Below are positions 24,207-32,246 of a stretch of DNA of 64,000 nucleotides, piece by piece. The DNA lies in the NCBI RefSeq assembly GCF_965279055.1, contig NZ_OZ257125.1, positions 4,774,001 through 4,838,000 on the forward strand, read 5' to 3'. Positions within the stretch are counted from its first letter, which is position 1; every line of letters begins with the position of its first letter. This stretch comes from Hydrocarboniphaga sp965279055 (GTDB taxonomy: Bacteria; Pseudomonadota; Gammaproteobacteria; Nevskiales; Nevskiaceae). Under the pieces are notes generated by a model. It did no database searches. It was not told the origin of the DNA and saw nothing but the letters and a program-made list of their open reading frames with translations. A program made the translations under genes and the position numbers.

Positions 24207-26183
24207 ATGCATCGCGCCCCGCGCTTCAAACTGCTGCCGTTCGCGGCTCTCTTGCTGGTGGCCGCCTGTCACGACAAACCGGCCGATCCGGCGGCCGCCG
24301 CGACCAGCGTGCCCGAGGTGCAGAGCGCGGTCACTGCCGCGGATGCCGACAAGTTCGTGCTTGGCATCAACCAATGGCGCGAGAAAAACATGCCGCGTTT
24401 CTCCGCGGCGTTCTGGCTGGCCTCGACCTATATCAACGACGACTCGCAGGCGCTGTCGGCCGCGGCCACCGAGGAAATGCTCGAGTACGTGACCCGGACC
24501 ATCGGCGAAGCCAAGCGTTTCGAGCACGCCGAAGGCATCAGCAAGCCGACCGCACGTGCGATCGAGCTGACCCGGCTCGGCACCTCGCTGCCGGCGCCCA
24601 GCGACGCCAAGGATCGCGAGGAACTCGCCAAGCTGTCGGCCAAGCTCGAGGCCAATTACGGCGCCGGCAAATGGTGCCATCCGAATGCCGCCGGCCAGCA
24701 GGAATGCCTGACGCTGCAGCAGATCGAGAAGATCGTCGACAACGTCGATTTCAAGAACACGCCCGAGCAGATGGCCGAGGCCTGGGCCGGCTGGCATGCG
24801 ACTGCCAAGCCGATCCGCAAGGATTACCAGCGCTTCGCCGAGCTGATGAACGAAGGCAGCAAAGAGATCGGCTTCGCCAACACCGGCGAGCTGTGGCGCG
24901 GCGGCTACGACATGACGCCGGCCGAATTCGACACCGAAGTCGAGCGCCTGTGGGGCCAGGTCAAGCCGCTGTACGAGGCGCTGCATTGCAGCGTGCGCAG
25001 CAAGCTCAACGAAAAATACGGCGACGCGGTGGTGCCGAAAAACGGCCTGATCCCGGCACAGCTGCTCGGCAACATGTGGGCGCAGCAGTGGGGCAACCTG
25101 TATCCGCTGATGGAGCCGTACAAGGGCGTCGGCAGCCTCGACGTGACCGGCGCGCTGGTGAAGATGCGCGAAGCCGAACTCTCCAAGATCAAGGCCGCGT
25201 ACAAGGGCAAGCCGTCGATCGTGCAGCAGGCCGACATGGAGCACCAGGCCGACATCGCGATCGCGACCAAGATGACCCGGATCGCCGAGGATTTCTATAC
25301 CTCGCTGGGCATGCCCAAGCTGCCGGATTCGTTCTGGGCCAAGTCGCAGCTGGTGCAGCCGCGCGATCGCGACGTGGTCTGCCACGCCAGTGCCTGGGAC
25401 TTCAACCTGAAGCAGGACGACGTGCGCATCAAGATGTGCATCGAGCCCAACGAGGAAAGCCTGCGCACGATCCATCACGAGCTCGGCCACATCTATTACT
25501 ACCTGAACTACAAGGACCAGCCTTCGGTGTTCCAGTCCGGCGCGCACGACGGCTTCCATGAAGCCATCGGCGACACCGTGACGCTGTCGCTGACCGCCCA
25601 GCATCTGCAGACCATCGGCCTGATCAGCGACGCGAAGAAGGATGAGCACGCGGTGATCAACGACCAGATGAAACTGGCGCTGGAAAAGATCACCTTCCTG
25701 CCCTGGGGCAAGCTCGTCGACCAGTGGCGCTGGCGCGTGTTCGACGGCCAGATTCCGTCGGACCAGTACAACGCCGGCTGGTGGAAGCTGCGTGCGGCGT
25801 ATCAGGGCGTCGCGCCGCCGCTGGCGCGCAGCGAGGACGATTTCGATCCGGGTGCGAAGTACCACATCCCGGCGAACACGCCGTATACGCGCTATTTCCT
25901 CGCCTTCATCCTGCAGTTCCAGTTCCAGAAAGCGCTGTGCGATGCCTCGGGCTTCAAGGGCCCGCTGTACGAGTGCGACGTTTACGGCAACGCCGAAGCC
26001 GGCGAGCGTTTCATGGCGATGCTGAGTCAGGGCCAGTCGCAGCCCTGGCAGGACACGCTGGAGAAGCTCACCGGCACGCGCAAGATGGATGCCTCGGCGA
26101 TCATCGAGTACTTCAGTCCGCTGATGAAGTATCTGCAGGAGCAGAACCAGGGCAAGACCTGCGGCTGGGACGGCGAAGCCTGA
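24207..26183 (+). CDS. M2-family peptidyl-dipeptidase (ACE-like) lipoprotein
   Basis: A 658-aa zinc carboxydipeptidase of the M2 family, the bacterial relatives of angiotensin-converting enzyme, which releases C-terminal dipeptides. The zinc site is HELGH at residues 424-428 with the third ligand Glu452 in HEAIGD, 24 residues later as in the family. The N-terminus has a lipoprotein signal (ALLLVAACHDKP), so it probably acts in the periplasm tethered to a membrane. The ATG at 24207 has AAAGGA 6 nt upstream. It sits between a POT peptide importer and a DUF885 peptidase, a logical place for an enzyme that makes dipeptides. Confidence 0.95.
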   Translation: MHRAPRFKLLPFAALLLVAACHDKPADPAAAATSVPEVQSAVTAADADKFVLGINQWREKNMPRFSAAFWLASTYINDDSQALSAAATEEMLEYVTRTIGEAKRFEHAEGISKPTARAIELTRLGTSLPAPSDAKDREELAKLSAKLEANYGAGKWCHPNAAGQQECLTLQQIEKIVDNVDFKNTPEQMAEAWAGWHATAKPIRKDYQRFAELMNEGSKEIGFANTGELWRGGYDMTPAEFDTEVERLWGQVKPLYEALHCSVRSKLNEKYGDAVVPKNGLIPAQLLGNMWAQQWGNLYPLMEPYKGVGSLDVTGALVKMREAELSKIKAAYKGKPSIVQQADMEHQADIAIATKMTRIAEDFYTSLGMPKLPDSFWAKSQLVQPRDRDVVCHASAWDFNLKQDDVRIKMCIEPNEESLRTIHHELGHIYYYLNYKDQPSVFQSGAHDGFHEAIGDTVTLSLTAQHLQTIGLISDAKKDEHAVINDQMKLALEKITFLPWGKLVDQWRWRVFDGQIPSDQYNAGWWKLRAAYQGVAPPLARSEDDFDPGAKYHIPANTPYTRYFLAFILQFQFQKALCDASGFKGPLYECDVYGNAEAGERFMAMLSQGQSQPWQDTLEKLTGTRKMDASAIIEYFSPLMKYLQEQNQGKTCGWDGEA

Positions 26184-26198
26184 TCGCGGCGGTCCACG

Positions 26199-28025
26199 AT
26201 GATCAGGAAAATCCTCAAGTGGAGCCTGGCCGCACTGGCGGTGCTGGTCGTTGCGGCGGCGCTGCTGGCGGCGCAGACCTGGTACTTCAAACCGCTGCGT
26301 TTCAGCTGGTTTCTGGATCGCGCGCTGCTCAAGCACACGCTCGATGATCCGGAGCTGCTGACGCAGTTGCGGCTGTTGGAACCGCTGGGCATCGACGGCC
26401 ACAACGGCCGCCTTACCGATGTCTCGGTCCGGCAGGGCGAGAAAGTCGCAGAGTCCTGGCAGGACGATCTCGACACCTTGCATGCCTACGATCGCGCCGC
26501 GATGACGCCGGCGCAGCAACTCGCCTACGACGTGATGGACTGGTACGTCGGCGGCCAGGTCGAAGGGCGGCGCTGGATGTATCACGACTATCCGGTGAAC
26601 CCGCTGTTCGGCCTGCAGTCCGAGTTGCCGACGCTGATGGCGACGCAGCAGAGCGTCACCGATGCGCACGAGGCCGGGCAGTATCTGGACCGCCTCGACG
26701 GCTTCGGCGTGAAGTTCAGCCAGCTGCTCGAAGGCCTGCGCCTGCGCGAGGAGCGCGGCATCATTCCGCCGGCTTTCGTCGTGCACAAATCGCTGGAACA
26801 GATGCGCGCCTTCGTCGCGGTGCCGGCCGAGCAGAACCTGCTGTACACCGCGCTCGCCGATAAGCTCAAGAACGCCAAAGGCCTTCATGACGATCAGCGC
26901 GGCGAGCTGCTGGCCCAGGCTGCGGATCGCATCACCAACGTCGTGTATCCGGCCTACGACCAGCTGATCGCCTACTTCGAGCGGCTGCAGCCCAAAGCGC
27001 GCGCCAACAACGGCGTCTGGGCGCTGCCGGATGGCGATGCGTTCTACGCCTACTCGGTGCGCCAGGCGACGACCACCGACATGACGCCGGAAGAGCTGCA
27101 TCAGCTCGGCCTGGCCGAAGTCGCGCGTATCGAGGCCGAGATGGATGCGCTGCTGCGCGAGCAGGGTTATGCGGAGGGCAGCGTCGGCGCGCGCATGAGC
27201 GCGCTCGGCAACGAGCCGCGCTTTCTGTATACCAATACCGACGCCGGCCGCAGCGAAATTCTCGCCGATTTCCAGAAGATCATCGACGAGGTCAACGCCG
27301 GCATGGGCGCCGCGTTCAACCACGTGCCGGATACCAAGGTCGTCGTGCAGCGCGTGCCCGAGTTCAAGGAGAAGACCAGCCCGCAGGCCTATTACGATCC
27401 GGCGCCGCTGGACGGCTCGCGGCCTGGCACGTTCTGGGTCAGCCTGCGCGACGTCACCGAGATCAAGAAATTCTCGATGCACACGCTCGCCTATCACGAG
27501 GCGATCCCGGGCCATCACTTCCAGATCTCGATCGCGCGTGGACTCAAGGACGTGTCGACCGTGCAGCGCGTGCTGCCGTTCACCGCATATAGCGAAGGCT
27601 GGGCGCTGTACGCGGAGCGCCTGGCCAAGGAACTCGGCTACGAGAAAGATCCGTTCGACGATCTCGGCCGGCTGCGCGACGAGCAGTTCCGCGCGGTGCG
27701 CCTGGTCGTCGATACCGGCATGCATTACAAGCGCTGGACGCGCGAACAGGCGATCGCCTACATGATCGACAAGACCGGCATGGCCGAGGGCGACGTCGTT
27801 GCCGAAATCGAACGCTATCTGGTCTGGCCGGGGCAGGCGCTGGCGTACAAGACCGGCATGCTGAAAATTCTCGAGCTGCGCGCGCGGGCGCAACAGCAAC
27901 TTGGTGATCGCTTCGATCTGAAAGCATTCCACGACCAGGTGCTGATGGCCGGCGCGCTGCCGCTGGGCGTGCTCGAGGCGCGCGTCGATCGCTGGATCGC
28001 GAGCCAGCTCGTCAGCGGCGGATGA
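26199..28025 (+). CDS. DUF885-family metallopeptidase, membrane-anchored
   Basis: A 608-aa protein with one N-terminal hydrophobic helix (about residues 8-26, no cleavage site evident) and a DUF885 domain. The presumed zinc motif HEAIPGHHFQ starts at H433, and YSEGWALYAERL, with a likely third ligand, lies about 30 residues later. Family members are thought to be dipeptidases or carboxypeptidases, but few have been tested. It follows the M2 peptidase by 15 bp, and its stop overlaps the start of the TlpA-like gene, so all are one operon with the POT transporter upstream. Confident of family, moderate on activity. Confidence 0.9.
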   Translation: MIRKILKWSLAALAVLVVAAALLAAQTWYFKPLRFSWFLDRALLKHTLDDPELLTQLRLLEPLGIDGHNGRLTDVSVRQGEKVAESWQDDLDTLHAYDRAAMTPAQQLAYDVMDWYVGGQVEGRRWMYHDYPVNPLFGLQSELPTLMATQQSVTDAHEAGQYLDRLDGFGVKFSQLLEGLRLREERGIIPPAFVVHKSLEQMRAFVAVPAEQNLLYTALADKLKNAKGLHDDQRGELLAQAADRITNVVYPAYDQLIAYFERLQPKARANNGVWALPDGDAFYAYSVRQATTTDMTPEELHQLGLAEVARIEAEMDALLREQGYAEGSVGARMSALGNEPRFLYTNTDAGRSEILADFQKIIDEVNAGMGAAFNHVPDTKVVVQRVPEFKEKTSPQAYYDPAPLDGSRPGTFWVSLRDVTEIKKFSMHTLAYHEAIPGHHFQISIARGLKDVSTVQRVLPFTAYSEGWALYAERLAKELGYEKDPFDDLGRLRDEQFRAVRLVVDTGMHYKRWTREQAIAYMIDKTGMAEGDVVAEIERYLVWPGQALAYKTGMLKILELRARAQQQLGDRFDLKAFHDQVLMAGALPLGVLEARVDRWIASQLVSGG

Positions 28026-28549
28026 TGAAACGTTGTGCGCTGATACTGGCGCTGCTGTGGTCGCTGCCGGCCGCGGCACTGCAGGTCGGCGACATTCCAC
28101 CGGACCCGCTGGGCGTGGATTTCTCCGGCCGGCCGGTGCACGTCAGCGACTACCGCGGCAAGATCGTCATCGCCACGTTCTGGGCGAGCTGGTGTGCGCC
28201 GTGCATGAGCGAGATGGGCCGCTTGGAGGACATCCAGCGCCAGCTGGGGCATTCACAGCTGCAGATCATCGGCGTCAATTACCGTGAAAGCGCGCAAGCC
28301 TGGCGGCAGTTCCGCACGCGCTTCGCCTCGGTGCAACTGAAGCTGACTTTTGATCCCGATGCCAGCGTGGTGAGCTGTTATCAGGTCGACGCGGTGCCGA
28401 CGATGCTCATGATCGACCGCAGCGGCCGCATCGCCCATGCCCATCGCGGGTACACCGAGGCGACTTCGGTGCAGGGCCTGGTCGCCGAGTTGAACGCGCT
28501 GCTGAGCACACCGCCGCTGCCGCCGGAACGCTCTCGCCCGCCTTATTGA
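28022..28549 (+). CDS. TlpA/ResA-like periplasmic thioredoxin
   Basis: A 175-aa thiol-disulfide oxidoreductase with a signal peptide (about residues 1-19) and a thioredoxin fold of the AhpC-TSA/redoxin type. The active site WCAPC lies at residues 57-61 (FWASWCAPCMSEM), and the cis-proline at VPTMLMID. Family members reduce or isomerise disulfides in the periplasm, often for cytochrome c maturation. Here it overlaps the end of the DUF885 gene, so it might serve the disulfides of the exported peptidases. Two adjacent ATG codons (28022, 28025) are possible starts. Confidence 0.9.
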   Translation: MMKRCALILALLWSLPAAALQVGDIPPDPLGVDFSGRPVHVSDYRGKIVIATFWASWCAPCMSEMGRLEDIQRQLGHSQLQIIGVNYRESAQAWRQFRTRFASVQLKLTFDPDASVVSCYQVDAVPTMLMIDRSGRIAHAHRGYTEATSVQGLVAELNALLSTPPLPPERSRPPY

Positions 28550-28610
28550 CATACTGATAACCGAGGGTGATGGGTCAATTTTTCTGAGCGTCTGTTTCAA
28601 ATGCTTCCGC

Positions 28611-28639
28611 TTGGATCGCTGGGGGACGCAGCCTATAGT
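28611..28639 (+). promoter_or_regulatory. Sigma-70 promoter of the b561-YceI gene
   Basis: TTGGAT (28611-28616), a 17-bp spacer and TATAGT (28634-28639), with the expected start near 28646 and the ATG at 28663. It is among the best -35/-10 matches in the window. Confidence 0.65.
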
Positions 28640-28662
28640 CATCGACACAATCGGAGAGCCAG

Positions 28663-29841
28663 ATGAGTGCCTACGCCAACCAGAACGTCAACACGCCGGG
28701 CCGCTATCGCTCACCGGCGATCAGCCTGCACTGGCTGATCGCGATCCTGATTTTCGGCGGCTATGGCCTGGGCCTGTTCATGACCGGCCTGCCGGCCTCG
28801 GCCGACAAGCTGCTGTATTACAGCTGGCACAAGTGGGCCGGCGTGAGCGTATTCCTGCTGGCGATCCTGCGTGCGCTCTGGCGCATGACGCATCCGGCGC
28901 CGCCTCTGGTCAGCGGCGCGCGCTGGGAACACTGGGCCGCGCACGGCGCCCATCTGGCGCTGTATCTGCTGATGCTGACGATCCCGCTGAGCGGCTGGCT
29001 GCACAGCTCGGCGCTGGGCTACCAGACCGTGTATCTGGGCCAGTTCCCGATTCCGGATGTCGTCGGCAAGGACAAGGCGCTGGCGGAATTCTTCGGTGAG
29101 GCGCACGAATATCTGAACTACGCGCTGCTGACGGTGCTGCTGCTGCACGCCGCCGCGGCGCTGCAGCACCACTGGCTGCGCCGCGACGATGTGCTGCGGC
29201 GCATGCTGCCGAAGACCGGCGCCAATGGCTTGGCCGTGCTGGTCACGCTGCTGTCGGTGATCGCCTTCGGTGTGATCTTCAAGCTGAAAGTGGCCGAAGG
29301 CGCGCACGCCGAACATGGCGCTGCAGCGCAAGTTGCCAGCGGCAGCGAAAGCGCCGTCGATCCGGCTGCGCTGAGCGGCGAGATCGGAGCCGAGTTCCGC
29401 CAGTTGAACGTTCCGGTCACCGGCAACTTCACCCGGTTCAGCGCCGCCGCGCTGGTGTTCGATCCCGAGCATCTGGATCAGGCGCACGCCGATATCCTGG
29501 TGGACACCGCCAGCTACGATCTCGGCGACGCCGACTACAACGCCGAAGTGCGCAAGAAGGAATGGTTCGACAGTACGGCGTTTCCGCAGGCACGTTTTGT
29601 CACGGACAAGGTCGAAAAGCTCGCCGATGGCCGTTACCAGGCCAGTGGAGCGCTGACGATCAAGAGCAAGACCCAGCCCGCCGTGGTCGTGTTCACGATG
29701 GCCAGCGAGGGAGACAAAGTGGTTTACAGCGGCGAAACCAGCCTGCTGCGCTCGGCCTACGACATCGGCGACGCGGAGTGGAACGACGTGCTCGAAGACA
29801 AGGTCGTCGTGCGCTTCAAGGTTGCGCTGCCGAAGTCCTGA
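28663..29841 (+). CDS. Cytochrome b561 fused to YceI domain
   Basis: A 392-aa fusion. Residues 1-215 are a four-helix di-haem cytochrome b561 (CybB type), with histidines in SLHWLIAIL, YYSWHKWAG, HEYLNYALL and LLHAAAALQHH for haem ligation. A fifth hydrophobic helix (about 186-206) and an Ala-rich linker lead to a C-terminal YceI lipocalin-like domain (about 235-392: FRQLNVPVTGNFTRF to the KVVVRFKVALP end), probably periplasmic. YceI proteins bind polyisoprenoid molecules, so the fusion suggests electron transfer to or from a quinone-like lipid. A good promoter precedes it and a separate yceI gene follows by 48 bp. Fusions of this kind exist in proteobacteria; the role is inference. Confidence 0.92.
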   Translation: MSAYANQNVNTPGRYRSPAISLHWLIAILIFGGYGLGLFMTGLPASADKLLYYSWHKWAGVSVFLLAILRALWRMTHPAPPLVSGARWEHWAAHGAHLALYLLMLTIPLSGWLHSSALGYQTVYLGQFPIPDVVGKDKALAEFFGEAHEYLNYALLTVLLLHAAAALQHHWLRRDDVLRRMLPKTGANGLAVLVTLLSVIAFGVIFKLKVAEGAHAEHGAAAQVASGSESAVDPAALSGEIGAEFRQLNVPVTGNFTRFSAAALVFDPEHLDQAHADILVDTASYDLGDADYNAEVRKKEWFDSTAFPQARFVTDKVEKLADGRYQASGALTIKSKTQPAVVVFTMASEGDKVVYSGETSLLRSAYDIGDAEWNDVLEDKVVVRFKVALPKS

Positions 29842-29889
29842 TTTTCGTATCTCTAACCAACAACACAACACACACCAGGAGTCATACCC

Positions 29890-30459
29890 ATGTTCAAGTC
29901 ACTGAGTTTTGCCGCTGCCGCCGCGTTGCTGTGGAGCGGCGTCAGCGCCGCCGCGCCGGTTACCTACACCATCGCGCCGGATCACACCTACCCGAGCTTC
30001 GAAGCCCCGCACATGGGCATTTCGATCTGGCGCGGCAAGATCGAAAAGACCAGCGGCACCGTGGTGCTCGACGACGCTGCCAAGACCGGCACCGTCGACA
30101 TCACCATGGACGCCTCGACCGTCGACTTCGGCCACGCCAAGATGAACGAGCACGCCAAGGGCGAGGACTTCTTCAACGTCGCCAAGTACCCGACGATCAG
30201 CTACAAGGGCACGATCAAGTACGACGACGGCAAGCCGGGCAAGGTCGACGGCCAGCTGACGCTGCTGGGCGTGACCAAGCCGGTCAAGCTCGACATCGAC
30301 AGCTTCAAGTGCATCACCCACCCGATGCTGAAGAAGGAAGTCTGCGGCGCCGATGCCGAAGCCGAATTCAACCGCGCCGACTTCGGCATGAGCAAGTACG
30401 CCGACGGCGACGCCGGCAAGGTCAAGCTGCGGATTCAGGTTGAGGCGCTGAAGAACTAA
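29890..30459 (+). CDS. yceI: YceI-family periplasmic polyisoprenoid-binding protein
   Basis: A 189-aa exported protein. The signal peptide (about residues 1-21, ending in SAAA) is followed by the YceI beta-barrel: YTIAPDHTYPSFEAPHMGIS, the typical MNEHAKGEDFFNVAKYPTI segment and the GQLTLLGVTKPVKL strand. The barrel holds a long isoprenoid chain in known structures. An AGGAGT Shine-Dalgarno precedes the ATG. Co-transcription with the b561-YceI fusion is likely, since only 48 bp separate them. A perfect 24-bp inverted repeat follows and probably ends the transcript. Confidence 0.95.
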   Translation: MFKSLSFAAAAALLWSGVSAAAPVTYTIAPDHTYPSFEAPHMGISIWRGKIEKTSGTVVLDDAAKTGTVDITMDASTVDFGHAKMNEHAKGEDFFNVAKYPTISYKGTIKYDDGKPGKVDGQLTLLGVTKPVKLDIDSFKCITHPMLKKEVCGADAEAEFNRADFGMSKYADGDAGKVKLRIQVEALKN

Positions 30460-30476
30460 AGCTAGCGCGCTCGTCG

Positions 30477-30535
30477 TCGCGGACAGGGTCCGCTCCTACA
30501 ATGCTCGCACCTGTAGGAGCGGACCCTGTCCGCGA
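30477..30535. repeat. R3 inverted repeat, perfect 24-bp arms
   Basis: The left arm 30477-30500 and the right arm 30512-30535 are exact reverse complements, with core TAGGAGCGGACCCTGTCCGC, separated by 11 nt. It lies between convergent yceI and PPK2 genes and could act as a bidirectional hairpin. The same family occurs at 60027-60098 with the arms in the opposite order. Confidence 0.9.
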
Positions 30536-30541
30536 TCTGCT

Positions 30542-31420
30542 TTACGCGCCCAGTTTGCGCTTCATCGCATCGAAGCTCGCGATCTGCTCGGGTGTCGAGA
30601 CCGGATAGCGCAGGTCCAGCGACTTCAGCGTCTTGACGATGATTTCGGCGACGGCCAGGCGCATCGCCGACTTGCTGTCGGCCGGGATCGCGTACCACGG
30701 CGCCCACTTGCGCGAGGTCGCGTTGATCGCGTCCTCGTAGGCCTGGCTGTACTCGTCCCAGTGCTCGCGCGCACCGAGATCGCCGGCTTCGAATTTCCAG
30801 TTCTTTTCCGGCTGCACCAGCCGCGACAGAAAGCGCTGGCGCTGTTCCTCCTTCGACACGTTCAGCCAGAACTTCAGCACGATGGTGCCGCTGCAGGCCA
30901 GATGCTGTTCGTGGTCGCGTATCGATCGATAGCGCTGCTTCCATAGCTTGGGCAGTGCCGTCGCATGCGGCAGATGCTGCGCGGCGAGCAGCGCCGGATT
31001 CACCCGCGTTACCAGCACCTCTTCGTAGTAGCTGCGGTTGAATACGCCGATCTGGCCGCGCGCCGGCAAGCGGCAGCTGGTGCGCCACAGAAAGTCGTGT
31101 TCGAGTTCCTCGTCCGACGGACGCTTGAACGCATGCACGTTGCAGCCGGCCGGATCGACGCCGCTGAGCACCGCTCGTATCGTCGAGTCCTTGCCAGCCG
31201 CATCCATCGCCTGAAAGATCAGCAACAGCGAATAGCGGTTGTCCGCGTACAGCACATGTTGCAATTCGGACAGCTCGGCCACCAGGCTCGCGAGTTGTTG
31301 CTCGCGCTGCAGCTTGTCGCGCTTCTTGTCGACGATCAGCGTCGGCGCGTCCCTGATGCGGAACTTGCCGCCGAACGAGGTCAGATAGGGACTGTCGACG
31401 GCAAACTTCGGCTCGTTCAT
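30542..31420 (-). CDS. ppk2: Polyphosphate kinase 2 family protein
   Basis: Cytosolic enzyme that phosphorylates nucleotides with polyphosphate. 292 aa, one PPK2 domain. Walker A-like QAMDAAGKDSTIRAVLSG, the lid-region segment GCNVHAFKRPSDEELEHDFL and the Walker B-like FNRSYYEEVLVTRV are all present, as are LKFWLNVSKEEQRQRFLSR and the C-terminal WYAIPADSK. The single-domain length fits class I or III PPK2; sequence by eye does not settle NDP against NMP use. The stop lies 6 bp from an R3 repeat. It is the last gene of a minus-strand run beginning with the large secreted protein. Confidence 0.93.
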   Translation of the reverse strand: MNEPKFAVDSPYLTSFGGKFRIRDAPTLIVDKKRDKLQREQQLASLVAELSELQHVLYADNRYSLLLIFQAMDAAGKDSTIRAVLSGVDPAGCNVHAFKRPSDEELEHDFLWRTSCRLPARGQIGVFNRSYYEEVLVTRVNPALLAAQHLPHATALPKLWKQRYRSIRDHEQHLACSGTIVLKFWLNVSKEEQRQRFLSRLVQPEKNWKFEAGDLGAREHWDEYSQAYEDAINATSRKWAPWYAIPADSKSAMRLAVAEIIVKTLKSLDLRYPVSTPEQIASFDAMKRKLGA

Positions 31421-31432
31421 GGTTTTGCTCGC

Positions 31433-32227
31433 TCAGGCGCTGGGCAGGACATAGAACAGCACGCAAAAGAAATGCAGCACGCTGCCGGCGAGCACGAATA
31501 CATGCCAGATCGCGTGGTGATAGCGCAGCGACTGCCAGGAATAGAAGGCGACGCCGCCGCTGTAGGCCAGACCACCGGCCGCGAGCAGGATCAGCCCGCC
31601 CATCGGCAGCGCCGTCGCCAGCGGCTTGATCGCGATGATCACGCACCAGCCCATCAGCAGGTACACCGCGAGCGAGACTTTCTCGAAACGCCCGGTCGCG
31701 ACCAGCTTGAACAGCACGCCGACCAGCGCCAGGCCCCAGGTGAAAGCGAACAGGCTCCAGCCCCAGACACCGTGCAGGGTCACCAGCGTGAACGGCGTGT
31801 AAGTGCCGGCGATCAGCAGGTAGATCATCGAGTGGTCGATGATGCGCAGCACGTGTTTGACCCGCGGCATCGGGATCGCGTGATACAGCGTCGAAGCCGT
31901 GTACATCATCACCAGCGTGGCGCCGAACACCGCGCAGCTGACGATATGCCAGGCGTCGCCGTACATCGCCGCGCGCGCGACCAGTACGCACAGGCCGGCG
32001 ACCGCCAGCACCGCGCCGAGGCCATGGGTGATCGCATGCGCGATCTCCTCGCCGATCGAATACAGCGTGTCGCGCGTGGTGACGAGCGCGTTGTGGATGC
32101 CGTCGCGCGCGGCATGCAGCGCCGCGTCGATCTCGCTCTCGGGTGAATGCTTGATGCGATCGCTCCGCTGTTTTCTATGTTCGCGGTAACGATACCCGAA
32201 GCGCGCCGCCGGGTTTCTCTCTCCCAC
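31433..32227 (-). CDS. Hemolysin III/PAQR-family membrane protein
   Basis: A 264-aa protein with seven membrane helices of the PAQR/hemolysin III family (YqfA-like). Family motifs are YSIGEEIAHAITHGLG with the conserved Glu/His, STLYHAIP and RIIDHSMIYLLIAGTYTPF, and the last helix contains HHAIWHVFVLAGSVLHFF. These His and Asp residues form the presumed metal site. The GTG start at 32227 gives a hydrophilic N-terminal stretch of about 50 residues that is longer than in E. coli YqfA; no better start is evident. It is 12 bp upstream of ppk2. Function in bacteria is uncertain despite the name. Confidence 0.88.
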   Translation of the reverse strand: MGERNPAARFGYRYREHRKQRSDRIKHSPESEIDAALHAARDGIHNALVTTRDTLYSIGEEIAHAITHGLGAVLAVAGLCVLVARAAMYGDAWHIVSCAVFGATLVMMYTASTLYHAIPMPRVKHVLRIIDHSMIYLLIAGTYTPFTLVTLHGVWGWSLFAFTWGLALVGVLFKLVATGRFEKVSLAVYLLMGWCVIIAIKPLATALPMGGLILLAAGGLAYSGGVAFYSWQSLRYHHAIWHVFVLAGSVLHFFCVLFYVLPSA

Positions 32228-32246
32228 ACGGGGACAGGGTCAACGC

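Noticed and set aside
24087..28100. A 1337-codon open frame on the minus strand
   Set aside because: It is antisense to the M2 and DUF885 genes, has a shadow-type composition (Arg, Gln, His, Leu rich) and no recognisable domain; long antisense frames are expected at this GC content.
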